Source: Sva-07 sp963698565 (GTDB taxonomy: Bacteria; Actinomycetota; Acidimicrobiia; Acidimicrobiales; Ilumatobacteraceae). Taken from it: 64,000 nucleotides of DNA. This document shows, one piece after another, positions 17,413 through 25,378 of the stretch. The DNA is taken from the NCBI GenBank assembly GCA_963698565.1, contig CAVORH010000037.1, positions 109,254-173,253 on the forward strand. Reading direction: 5' to 3'. A model generated the notes under the pieces. That model saw only the letters and a list, made by a program, of their open reading frames with translations. It did no database searches and was not told the DNA's origin. Each line of letters starts with the position of its first letter. The first letter of the stretch is position 1. A program made the translations under genes and the position numbers.

Positions 17413-17994
17413 ATGATCACCAGCCAGAGCGACCAGCGCGAAATCGAGGACCTGCAGCGGTTGTTGCTCGCCGTGGGCTTGATGGAGTTCACCGCCTCGT
17501 CGCAGAGCGGCACCTGGGGCGACGAGACGCAGCAGGGGGTGCTCGCTGCGTACGCGAAGCTCGGCTGGCACCACGACGACGACGACATGTGGATCACTGC
17601 GCCGGCGATCGCGGCGATCGCGGCAGCGTTGCACCAGCACCCGGTCGACGACAGCGGCACAACGGGCGAAGGGGTCGGCGGCTCCGGCTCCCAGGTCGGC
17701 GGCTCCGGCTCGCAGGTCGGTGGCTCCGGTTCCCAGGTCGGTGGCTCCGGTTCCCAGGTCGGTGGCTCCGGCTCCCAGGTCGGTGGCTCCGGCTCCCAGG
17801 TCGGCGGCTCCGGTTCCCAGGTCGGTGGCTCCGGCTCGCAGGTCGGTGGCTCCGGTTCCCAGGTCGGTGGCTCCGGCTCGCAGGTCGGTGGTTCCGGTTC
17901 CCAGGTCGGCGGCTCCGGTTCCCAGGTCGGTGGCTCCGGTTCCCAGGTCGGCGGCTCCGGCTCGCAGGTCGGCAGCGGCGGCGACGTCGAGTAG
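17413..17994 (+). CDS. Peptidoglycan-binding-like protein with 14 GGSGSQV repeats
   Basis: 193 residues from ATG at 17413 (G-rich ribosome site GGGGGGCGG just upstream). Residues 8-75 look like a PG_binding_1 helical module (EIEDLQRLLLAVGL, GTWGDETQQGVLAAYAKLGW). Residues 89-186 are 14 copies of the heptapeptide GGSGSQV, followed by GSGGDVE. There is no signal peptide, so the location is uncertain. The tail is probably a flexible spacer or a polymerising low-complexity segment. It lies directly upstream of a membrane-anchored protein on the same strand. Confidence 0.75.
   Translation: MITSQSDQREIEDLQRLLLAVGLMEFTASSQSGTWGDETQQGVLAAYAKLGWHHDDDDMWITAPAIAAIAAALHQHPVDDSGTTGEGVGGSGSQVGGSGSQVGGSGSQVGGSGSQVGGSGSQVGGSGSQVGGSGSQVGGSGSQVGGSGSQVGGSGSQVGGSGSQVGGSGSQVGGSGSQVGGSGSQVGSGGDVE
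17677..17970. repeat. 21-bp in-frame tandem repeat, 14 units
   Basis: Fourteen contiguous 21-base units encode GGSGSQV. They differ only at a few third positions (GGC/GGT, GGC/GGT before TCC, TCC/TCG), so the peptide is kept identical while synonymous bases drift. There are no spacers, so this is not a CRISPR array. Confidence 0.95.
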
Positions 17995-18024
17995 CGGAGG
18001 TCGTTCGGTATCGAGGGGACGGGC

Positions 18025-18870
18025 ATGGCAGAGAACGAGAAGGAGAACGACGACAAGAAGAACTGGATCGAGCGGAACTCGACGACGATCTCGACGCTTG
18101 CGACGGTCTCGATCCCGGTCGTGATCGCCATCTTCGGCTACTTCGCCAACCGTTCGCTCCAACAGGACGAGCTCGATCAGAGCTACGTGGTGCTGGCGAT
18201 CGAGACGTTGAAGACCGAGCTCCCCGTCAACGAGCGAACGGACTGCGTCGCTACGGTCAACCGCCTGCAGAGCGCTCCGGACGGAGACTTCTCCACGGCG
18301 GCCGACCTGGCCGAAGCGTTCCAGGACGAGGTGTCGCTCTCGGCCGGGCAGGGCTCGGACTCGGCGTCGGCGGGGACCGATCTCCCGCAGACGCTGTTCC
18401 GGAGCTATGCGCTCGACCTGCTCCTCGCGTCGACTCCGGCGACGCTCACCGTGCCGCAGTACAAGGCGCTGCTGTGCGCCGAGACCATCGTGCCCCCGCT
18501 CAGCGATCAGCCCGTCGAACCGGGAGCCGAGGCCGAGGAGGCGAACACCACCGACGAGCTGTTCAACCGGCTCGAGAGCAACGCGGTCGAGGCCGTGGGC
18601 TGCACGGTGATGGTCACGCAGGGCGAGATCGACGTGGTGGGCGACGACTCGTTGAGCGCGAACGACGATGGCTACGAGGTGAAGCGGGTCGCGATCGAGG
18701 AAGTTCCGGCCGCGACGGACTCCGAGGGCGGATCGACGGAGCCGGCGACGGAGGTGCTGTATCTCGAGGTCGAGGTCACGTCGTCGGAATCCGACGCGAC
18801 GACCCTGTTGTGGATCCGGTCGCAGCCGAACGTGGAGATCGCGCCCGACCGGGAGAGCTGCTCGCCATAG
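18025..18870 (+). CDS. Membrane-anchored protein of unknown function
   Basis: 281 residues from ATG at 18025 (GAGGGGAC upstream). A charged N-terminus (MAENEKENDDKKNW) is followed by one transmembrane segment at about residues 23-42 (ISTLATVSIPVVIAIFGYFA). The remaining ~235 residues would be extracellular or periplasmic-side: acidic, with four cysteines (DCVATV, LLCAETI, VGCTVMV, ESCSP) that may form disulphides. I do not recognise the family. It probably forms a unit with the repeat-tailed gene 30 bases upstream. Confidence 0.65.
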   Translation: MAENEKENDDKKNWIERNSTTISTLATVSIPVVIAIFGYFANRSLQQDELDQSYVVLAIETLKTELPVNERTDCVATVNRLQSAPDGDFSTAADLAEAFQDEVSLSAGQGSDSASAGTDLPQTLFRSYALDLLLASTPATLTVPQYKALLCAETIVPPLSDQPVEPGAEAEEANTTDELFNRLESNAVEAVGCTVMVTQGEIDVVGDDSLSANDDGYEVKRVAIEEVPAATDSEGGSTEPATEVLYLEVEVTSSESDATTLLWIRSQPNVEIAPDRESCSP

Positions 18871-18915
18871 CTCTCGCCGGCCTCCCCCGGCGACGTGCGG
18901 GCGCGCCAGGCTGCA

Positions 18916-18941
18916 CTCGTGAGTCCTCGATGACTCACGAG
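18916..18941 (+). terminator. Strong hairpin after the membrane-protein gene
   Basis: CTCGTGAGTC and GACTCACGAG form a perfect 10-bp stem with a 6-base loop, 46 bases after the stop. There is no U tract, but the position fits a transcription terminator. Confidence 0.6.
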
Positions 18942-18998
18942 CTGGTGGCGAGGTTCGCGATCGCCTGCGGGGTCGGCCGGGCAGCCGATCGATCCCGG

Positions 18999-19171
18999 TC
19001 AGCTCGATCGGATGGACGCGTTTCCGACGCCGCGTGGTGCTCGATCGATCGTGAGGCCGGTCTGGTGGACGACGCCGTCGGGACGGGTCCAGGTGGCGAC
19101 TCGGCCGGCGGCCAGGGTGAGGGTCCATCCGCCTTCGTGCACCAGGTGGTGATGGCGGGTGCAGAGCGAAG
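18999..19171 (-). pseudogene. 3' remnant of a second DUF222/HNH gene
   Basis: The minus strand reads SLCTRHHHLVHEGGWTLTLAAG and then a short C-terminus to a stop at 18999. This is the end of the HNH domain of a DUF222 protein. It is cut off upstream exactly where the left inverted repeat of the IS element begins (19172). Bases 19107-19168 match 9481-9542 in the other DUF222 gene at 61 of 62 positions. The region between the hairpin at 18941 and this remnant shows nothing else. Confidence 0.8.
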
Positions 19172-19185
19172 GCTGTCGCACGAAT
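19172..19185. repeat. Left terminal inverted repeat of the IS
   Basis: GCTGTCGCACGAAT, the exact inverse complement of 20885-20898. Confidence 0.85.
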
Positions 19186-19231
19186 CCCGGCCATCCCCAC
19201 CCGCGTATGGGTTGGCGGGAGCAAATTGGTG

Positions 19232-20831
19232 ATGGCCGTGAACGTGCGTGGTGGGGATCGGGAGCAGCTGCATTTGATGCCGCCGTCGGTGACTGATTGA
19301 CTGCCTGAGGACCATCTTGGGTGGTTTGCTCTTGACGTGATTGCAGAGCTCGACTTGGCGGCGTTCTATGGCGAGTCTCGTGTCGATGGTCGGAGCGGGG
19401 CGGTGTATGACCCGGCGATGATGCTGGGGGTATTGGTGTACGCGTATTGCACGGGCGAGCGCTCGTCGCGACGGATCGAACGGCGTCTGGTTGAAGATGT
19501 CGCCTATCGGGTGCTGGCCGCGATCCAGTGTCCGGATCACGCCACGTTGGCCCGATTCCGGCGTCGTCATCAGACCGCGATCGCTTGGATGTTCGGTCAG
19601 GTCCTCGGGTTGTGTGTGAAAGCTGGTTTGGTCGATACCGGTGTGGTTGCGATCGATGGCAGCAAGTTCGCAGCGAACGCGTCGTTCTTCGCGAATCGTG
19701 ATCGTGAGCAGTTCGCCAACGAGATCCTGACCGAGGCCGAAGCGGTTGATGCTGCCGAGGACGACGAGTTCGGGGAGCGACGCGGTGACGAGTTGCCCGT
19801 CGAGTGGTCCGGTGGTCGTGACCGGCGTTCGCGGATCAGCGCTGCGCTCGACGAGCTCGAGCGTCAGACCGCTCGCGACTATGAGACTCGGATGGCTGAA
19901 CGTCAAGCAAAGAAGCAGCCACGGGCCGCAAGTTGCGCGGTCCCAAGCCGTCCGCGGACGCGGCTCGTCGGCCAAGCCTCGGCGGGCGAACACGACCGAT
20001 CCGCACTCGCGGATCATCGCGAACGCGTCCAAGGGTGTCGTGCAGGGCTACAACCCTCAAGCAGCAGCGACTGGCGGGCACATCATCGTGGCTGCAGAGA
20101 TGACCGCGACAGCCAACGATCAGCCGCACTTCGTGCCGGTCATGAACGCGGTGATCGACAACCTCGCCGATGCCGGCAGCGAGCAGCCCGTCGGGATGTT
20201 CCTGGCTGATGCGGGCTACTGGTCTGTTGCCAACAGCACCGCTGACACCGGCGGAGCAAACGTGCTGATCTCGACGCGCAAGTCAGCATGGCGCAAAGCC
20301 GACAAGCCCGACGACGACAGACTCGCCGCGCTCGCTCGGGTCAACCGGGGCGAGCTGTCACAACGAGCTGCCGGTGGCATCTTGGGTGTGTCCTACACGT
20401 GGGTGCGTGACATGGCCAAGCGTTACTTCGGCACCGAGGGTCAACGGATCGCCGGCCCCGAAGAACCCGAGCCCGAGGAATGGATCCCCGTCATCGAACG
20501 CCTCGGTCGTGGTGAGATCTCCCGACGCGCCGCCCGCGACGAACTGCAAGTGTCCGACACGCGAGCCAAGTCGATGCTCGCTCACGTCCGAGGCGAGGCG
20601 GTCGACCCATCGATCGCACACCGAACCATGGACGCCAAGCTCGCCGAGCCTGCCAATGCCGAGCTCGACAAGGAACGCGGCCAGATCATCGAACCGGTCT
20701 TCGGCAACACCAAAGCCAACCTCGGCTACCGACAATTCTCACGCCGCGGTTTCGATGCAGTGAGCAGTGAATGGCGGCTCATCTGCGCCGCCCACAATCT
20801 CCTCGAACTCCACCGAGTTCGCATGGCCTGA
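19232..20831 (+). pseudogene. IS1182-family-like DDE transposase, inactivated
   Basis: Reconstructed from ATG at 19232. The conserved N-terminal pattern (LHLMPPSV, then LPEDHLGWFALD) is interrupted by TGA at 19298-19300 where the family has Trp. The frame then shifts near 19918 (KQ to ATGRKLRGPKPSADAA) and again near 19970 (to AKPRRANTTDPHSR); each shift is explained by loss of one G. The catalytic acids remain recognisable: Asp in AIDGSKF, Asp in FLADAGYW and Glu in IIEPVFGNTK. A helix-turn-helix-like insert (LSQRAAGGILGVSYTW) lies between the second Asp and the Glu. Both frames also contain alternative starts, but no intact product is possible without recoding. Confidence 0.9.
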
Positions 20832-20884
20832 CCGGCCCCGCCGGCGCGCCCGGCATCAGAACTACGCCGCCGCCAGCACGCCAA

Positions 20885-20898
20885 ATTCGTGCGACAGC
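20885..20898. repeat. Right terminal inverted repeat of the IS
   Basis: ATTCGTGCGACAGC, the exact inverse complement of 19172-19185. Confidence 0.85.
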
Positions 20899-21159
20899 TT
20901 CACGGGCACGAGGTTCCACATCCCTCCGAATCCACCCAGCTCCTCGCACGGGCGTTGCGACGCTGGCGCTCCAGGCGATCCGGACCGCCGCCTCTGCACC
21001 TCACGGACGGTGACAAGACCTGACTCGATCAGATCGGCACCCGCAGACGAGCCCGCACGCACCGACGCAATCGCCCCGACCCGCTCGACGACCCCAGCGA
21101 TCTCCATACCGCCCGTCATGACCCGGGGGTCTCACACCGTTCGCCGGGCCCGCACAGAG
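20899..21159. other. Unassigned remnant sequence beside the IS
   Basis: No convincing gene. On the minus strand an open frame reads LIESGLVTVREVQRRR and GGFGGMWNLVPV before entering the IS end. It might be debris of a DUF559/AbiEi-like or HNH gene, but the match is too weak to name. Confidence 0.3.
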
Positions 21160-21207
21160 CCGTTTGCGTCACCATTCGGGTGGACCGTCCCACCCGAATC
21201 CGCACAC
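21160..21207. repeat. REP-like palindrome, inverted copy
   Basis: It begins CCGTTTGCGTC and contains the perfect hairpin ATTCGGGTGG / CCACCCGAAT (21174-21183, 21190-21199). It is an inverted, diverged copy of the repeats at 22033-22106 and 22128-22201. It lies just beyond the DUF5691 stop and may serve as a terminator. Confidence 0.7.
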
Positions 21208-21234
21208 GAACGTGCCGGGCCGGAGGGCCAGACG

Positions 21235-22038
21235 TCAGTGGACCGACAGCTCGTCGAGCATGTGCTGGCGGGTGCGGGCGAGGTCACCGAGCACCGCCGC
21301 CAGAGCGAACCCGATCGAACGGCCGTCGATCGCCTCGAGCGCCGACGCGACCTCGCCGAGGGCATCGGGACGAAGGCGGGCGACGAGGTTCACCAGGACG
21401 GCTCGGTGGGCGTGGACGAGCAGCCCCTGCTCGATGGCTCCGGCGAGTTGGCGGGCGACCACACGGCCGTCGGCGCGCACCAGGGGCTCCAGGTCGGGCG
21501 GGATCGGCAACGGCGTCAGTTCGGCGATGTCCTCGTCCGACGATTGACGGTGCGTGCTCGCAGCGCCGCTGGCCGCGAGGTCGGGGACCAGCTCGACGAG
21601 CCACGCCGCGAGCGGTCCACACGCGATCTCGGCCCGTGCTCGCCGCACGGGGTCACGTCGGTGACGACGCAGCATCGCCGGAACCAGTTCCGGAGCCACG
21701 CGCCAGCCGTTGGCGATGAGCGTCAGCATCCATTCGTCCTCGAGCACCGGCCACGACACCGTGATGTGCTGCCACCGGTCGGCCGCCGCCGGCACGATCA
21801 CCGGGCGATCATCGGCGGCCGGAGTCTGGAGGCGGGCCACCGGCGGCGCCGGTTGCACGCCTGCGCGACGCACCGCTGTACATGCCGCCACCTGGGCGAG
21901 CATGCGCTCCGACGGAGCGGCCCGCAGCGTGTCGTCGACCAGGTCGGCGATCGGCCCCTCCGGCTCGGGTGGGTCGCGGCGATCGGTACCCAACATCGCC
22001 GTGGTCACCAACTCCCTCCAGTGCGCCGCCGTGCTCAC
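21235..22038 (-). CDS. DUF5691 family protein
   Basis: About 267 residues from GTG at 22038 (GTG-AGC-ACG), with the G-rich stretch of the repeat acting as the ribosome site. The N-terminus HWRELVTTAMLGTDRRD and the middle part (LARLQTP region, then WPVLEDEWMLTLIANGWRV and PAMLRRHRRDP) match DUF5691 as I remember it. DUF5691 genes normally sit between a SWIM zinc-finger gene and a MoxR ATPase gene, followed by DUF5682 and VWA. Here the SWIM gene is directly upstream; the rest lies 12 kb further on. The protein is helical and alanine-rich with no catalytic motif that I can see. Confidence 0.78.
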   Translation of the reverse strand: MSTAAHWRELVTTAMLGTDRRDPPEPEGPIADLVDDTLRAAPSERMLAQVAACTAVRRAGVQPAPPVARLQTPAADDRPVIVPAAADRWQHITVSWPVLEDEWMLTLIANGWRVAPELVPAMLRRHRRDPVRRARAEIACGPLAAWLVELVPDLAASGAASTHRQSSDEDIAELTPLPIPPDLEPLVRADGRVVARQLAGAIEQGLLVHAHRAVLVNLVARLRPDALGEVASALEAIDGRSIGFALAAVLGDLARTRQHMLDELSVH

Positions 22039-22106
22039 ACCGCACCCCCCAGACGTTTGCGCGACGTTTTCGGTGGGGCGGTCCACCCGAATCCCGACGC
22101 AAACGG
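22033..22106. repeat. REP-like repeat, direct copy 1
   Basis: A 74-base unit with internal inverted repeat CGTTTGCG (22054-22061) / CGCAAACG (22098-22105). Its left edge includes the GTG-AGC start of the DUF5691 gene. Confidence 0.8.
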
Positions 22107-22127
22107 AACGGGCGGGTGGGTGGCCGG

Positions 22128-22201
22128 GCTCACACCGCACCCCCCAGACGTTTGCGCCACGCTTTCGGTGGGGCGGTCCACCCGAATCCCGACGCAAACG
22201 G
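22128..22201. repeat. REP-like repeat, direct copy 2
   Basis: Nearly identical to 22033-22106 at a 95-base offset (two substitutions seen). Together the two copies fill the space between the SWIM and DUF5691 genes. Confidence 0.8.
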
Positions 22202-22204
22202 CAA

Positions 22205-23623
22205 TCATGCGGCGCTCACGAAGGAGTCGTCCGCTCGGGGGCCGATGTCGATCGACCGGTCGGGCAGGTGGATGGTCAGCGGGATCACACCGTGCGGCGT
22301 CCACTCCACCGTCACGTCGATCGGCGCGCCACCGGACACGGCGAGCAGCGTCGCCATCGACGGTCCCGCGAGCACCGGCAGGCTCCCGGAGTCGTCGGTC
22401 AGCACCCACGCCGGTCCCGCCTGCGCCACGGCGGCCGACACGGTCACGGGCAACCGATCGAGCCATGGCTCGACCACCAGCATCGACCCGATCTCGTCGC
22501 ACGCAGCAGCGACGCCGACCGCCGGCGGGCTCGCCGGGCCGGCGGGCTCGCCGTGGCGGAGCCCGACCAGCGCTCGCAGTGCCGGACCCGGATAGCGGTG
22601 GAGATCCGCCGAGAGCGAGGTCCCGACGACCAGCGAGGTGTCGAGGCTCTGCCGGTACGCCGCGAACGAGAGCACGAGCGCCCAGCGGCCGGAAGTCGCC
22701 CCTCGCAGCCAGTGGCGACGCACCTCGATGCGATCCTCGCGGGTGTCACTCCGTCCGGCGACGATCCAGTCGTCGGTGTCGGGCACGCCGCCGAGCACGT
22801 CGGCCTGACGCACCTGCCAACCCACGGCGGTCGCCACCGTGTCAGCGGTCGGGTTCGGCAACGATCCGAGGTGACGGGCGGCCTGCGACAACAGATGCAG
22901 CAGGCCCAGCTCGGCGAGCACGTCGCCGTGCCAGTCCGGCGAGGCGCCCACGAGTCCTGCGAGACGCCGGATCCGATTGGCGAGACTTCCTGCCTGGGCA
23001 TCGACCAGGCGGGCGGCGAGCTGATCCCACGTCGAGTACCGGGCGAGGGCAGGGTCGGCGAGGCCGGTGCGCATCCGATCGTCGAGCCACCGGTCGAGTT
23101 CGACGAGCCCGGCGAACATCCGCTCGACGCGCTCGTTGCGGCCACGGTCGCCGTCACGCGGTGGTTCAGGCGGATCAGACCCCTCGCCTCCGGTCGACGA
23201 GTCACCGGAGGAATTCGGCTCGTCGGAGCTCCCAACGGTGACGTCGTCGGACGCCGTCGACGTCTCGGACACCTCCGTGCCGGCGGCCACCTCGGACCGG
23301 GCGACGCGAGAACTGATCCACGACTCGACGGGTGGCGGTGCCGCAGCGTCCGGCACCTGACCGGTGGCCCACAGCAGCAGCAGTGCGAGCGCATGCTTGC
23401 ACGGACGCCGCCGGCTCGGGCACGTGCAGGAGAACCCGACACCGACGTGGTCGACCATCGTGTCGTACGGCTCGGCACCACTCCCCCGGCACACGCCCCA
23501 CACCACCCGATCGTCGGCGCCGAGCGACCCCCACCGCGTCAGCGACACCAACGGTCGAGCAGCGGTGATCGCTGCCGGCGTCGGGGCGATCGCCTCGACC
23601 TGCTCCACCGACCACGTCGCCAT
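22205..23623 (-). CDS. SWIM zinc-finger protein
   Basis: 472 residues from ATG at 23623. A SWIM motif occurs at residues 64-77 (FSCTCPSRRRPCKH: Cys66, Cys68, Cys75, His77), the expected CxC...CxH zinc ligand set. It is preceded by a conserved entry region (SLTRWGSLGADDRVVWG). A serine/acid-rich linker and a large C-terminal alpha/beta domain follow. SWIM domains bind zinc and often nucleic acids or proteins. In other genomes this type heads the SWIM/DUF5691/MoxR/DUF5682/VWA cluster. It lies 52 bases downstream of the lipB-lipA frame. Confidence 0.88.
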   Translation of the reverse strand: MATWSVEQVEAIAPTPAAITAARPLVSLTRWGSLGADDRVVWGVCRGSGAEPYDTMVDHVGVGFSCTCPSRRRPCKHALALLLLWATGQVPDAAAPPPVESWISSRVARSEVAAGTEVSETSTASDDVTVGSSDEPNSSGDSSTGGEGSDPPEPPRDGDRGRNERVERMFAGLVELDRWLDDRMRTGLADPALARYSTWDQLAARLVDAQAGSLANRIRRLAGLVGASPDWHGDVLAELGLLHLLSQAARHLGSLPNPTADTVATAVGWQVRQADVLGGVPDTDDWIVAGRSDTREDRIEVRRHWLRGATSGRWALVLSFAAYRQSLDTSLVVGTSLSADLHRYPGPALRALVGLRHGEPAGPASPPAVGVAAACDEIGSMLVVEPWLDRLPVTVSAAVAQAGPAWVLTDDSGSLPVLAGPSMATLLAVSGGAPIDVTVEWTPHGVIPLTIHLPDRSIDIGPRADDSFVSAA

Positions 23624-23675
23624 GTGGCGATGGTACCGACGGGGTGTGTCAGGCCGCAGACGGCGAGAGATCCGC

Positions 23676-25361
23676 TCAGCGACGAACGCCGACCGTGACC
23701 GGCTGGGGTGTCACGGCGTCGGCAGCCGACTTCGCGTGATAGCTCGACCGGGTCAGCGGGCTCGCCTCGACGTGGCCGATGCCGAACGCCTCGCCGAGCT
23801 GTTTCCAGCGCACGAAGTCGGCGGGGTCGGCGTAGCGGTCGATCGGGAGATGATGCGATGTCGGACGCAGGTACTGACCGATCGTGACGATGTCGACACC
23901 GAGGTTCGCGAGGTCGGCGAGCAGCCCGACGACCTCGTCGTCGGTCTCGCCCAAGCCGACCATGAACCCGGTCTTGGTGGTCAGCCCCGCCGCCTTCGCC
24001 CGGGCGAGCACGCCCAACGAGCGGGCGTAGCCGGCGGACGGACGCACCGCCCGCTGGAGCCGGGCGACCGTTTCGACGTTGTGGTTGAGCACGTCGGGCC
24101 GCACCCGGAACAGCACGTCGAGCGCAGCGTCGTCACCCTTGGCATCGGAGATCAGCGTCTCGACCTGTGTGCGCGGCCGCCGGAGCCTGATCGCCTCGAC
24201 GCAGGCGGCGACGTGGGCCATCCCACCGTCGGCGAGGTCGTCACGGGCGACCATCGTCAGCACGGCATGGTCGAGACCCATCCGAGAGATCGCCTCGGCC
24301 ACACGGTCGGGTTCATCGGCGGCCGGGGCGAGCGGCTTGCTCGTGTCGACGAGACAGAACCCGCACGCACGGGTGCACCGCTCGCCCAACACCATGAAGG
24401 TTGCGGTGCCGTCGCTCCAGCACTCCGACAGGTTCGGGCAGCCGGCGTCCTCGCACACGGTGACCAGGCCGAGCTCGCGGATCGTCCTGCGCAGCGACGT
24501 GACCCCCTCGCCGAGTTCCACCTTCGGCCGCAGCCAGTCGGGTTTGCGCGTCTCGATCGACAGTCCGTTCGTGACGCCGGCGGCCTCGAGGCGTGCCGCA
24601 GCCCGATCGGAGACGAGCTTGACCTGTTCGCCGGGACCCTCGCCGCGTGAGAACGCGGAGAGATCGCGGCCGTCGGCGGCATGGCGCCACGCCACGTCCT
24701 GACGCTCGCTCGCACCGTCGGCCCACCGCTCGGCAGCGAGCCGCGCCACGACATCGACCACCTCGCGCATCGTGACGTCGATGCCCTCCTCGGCGAGCGA
24801 CGTGACCGGCTTGTCGCCGATTCCGCACGGCACGATGTGGTCGCGCAGGTAGTCCATGTCGGTCGTGACGTTGAGGGCGAAGCCGTGCATCGTTCGACCA
24901 TTGGCGAGGCGGACCCCGATCGCACAGATCTTGCGGGGGATCACCTCCGGATCGGGGTGGTCGACGTCGAGCCACACGCCGGCGAACCCGTCGAGTCGAC
25001 CGGCGTTCGGAAGCCCGAGCTCGGCGAGTGCGTCGATGATCAGACCCTCGACGTTGCACACGTGCGCCGACGCGCCGAGGCGGTTGTCGACGTTGACGAT
25101 CGGGTAACCGACGAGCTGACCCGGGCCGTGGTAGGTGATGTCACCACCGCGTTTGACCGCGACCAGTTCGGCGCCGACAGCGGCCGGTTCGCAACGCAGG
25201 TTGGCCGCCAGATCGGCCCGGGCACCGTACGTGAAGACGTGCGGGTGTTCGAGCAGCAACAGGTGCTGCCCATCGCCGTGCTCGAACAGCGACGTCTGCA
25301 CCGCGAGCGCCTCGCGATAGGACACACGCCCCAGCCAGCGGACGCGCAGCGGTTCGACCAC
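23676..25361 (-). CDS. lipB-lipA: LipB-LipA fusion: octanoyltransferase plus lipoyl synthase
   Basis: One continuous frame of about 561 residues from GTG at 25361. Residues 1-210 are LipB: RGGDITYHGPGQLVGYP, with catalytic Lys144 (PRKICAIG) and Cys179 (HIVPCGIGDKPVTSL). Residues ~215-270 form a linker. Residues 272-561 are LipA: auxiliary cluster cysteines 303, 308 and 314 (CEDAGCPNLSEC), radical-SAM CxxxCxxC at 329-336 (CTRACGFC) and the C-terminal RSSYHAK. LipB moves octanoate from ACP to a lipoyl domain; LipA inserts the two sulphurs. No stop separates the two domains. The gene follows E2 and lpd on the same strand, so the product would act directly on the E2 encoded beside it. Separate genes are the norm. 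Confidence 0.9.
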   Translation of the reverse strand: MVEPLRVRWLGRVSYREALAVQTSLFEHGDGQHLLLLEHPHVFTYGARADLAANLRCEPAAVGAELVAVKRGGDITYHGPGQLVGYPIVNVDNRLGASAHVCNVEGLIIDALAELGLPNAGRLDGFAGVWLDVDHPDPEVIPRKICAIGVRLANGRTMHGFALNVTTDMDYLRDHIVPCGIGDKPVTSLAEEGIDVTMREVVDVVARLAAERWADGASERQDVAWRHAADGRDLSAFSRGEGPGEQVKLVSDRAAARLEAAGVTNGLSIETRKPDWLRPKVELGEGVTSLRRTIRELGLVTVCEDAGCPNLSECWSDGTATFMVLGERCTRACGFCLVDTSKPLAPAADEPDRVAEAISRMGLDHAVLTMVARDDLADGGMAHVAACVEAIRLRRPRTQVETLISDAKGDDAALDVLFRVRPDVLNHNVETVARLQRAVRPSAGYARSLGVLARAKAAGLTTKTGFMVGLGETDDEVVGLLADLANLGVDIVTIGQYLRPTSHHLPIDRYADPADFVRWKQLGEAFGIGHVEASPLTRSSYHAKSAADAVTPQPVTVGVRR

Positions 25362-25378
25362 GGGACGGGCCGAGCTCG

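Larger units (their letters stand above)
19172..20898 (+). mobile_element. Decayed IS1182-like insertion sequence
   Basis: The element is 1727 bases long, bounded by a perfect 14-bp terminal inverted repeat: GCTGTCGCACGAAT at 19172-19185 and its complement at 20885-20898. Its single transposase gene is broken in three places. No clear target duplication flanks it. The left junction cuts an HNH gene; the right junction borders unrecognised sequence, so a deletion may have removed part of the target after insertion. Confidence 0.85.

Noticed and set aside
17677..17970. Possible CRISPR array
   Set aside because: Units are contiguous, 21 bases, in frame, without spacers, so it is a coding repeat.
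17361..18131. Minus-strand open frame with EPEPPT repeats
   Set aside because: It is the complement of the GGSGSQV repeat gene; no ribosome site or conserved part.
18999..19181. Short HNH open frame as an independent small gene
   Set aside because: It is only the end of the HNH domain, cut by the IS; its apparent start codon lies inside the IS end.
20862..21119. Small minus-strand open frame beside the IS as a gene
   Set aside because: Part of it is the IS end; the remainder resembles debris of an unknown gene and has no supported start.
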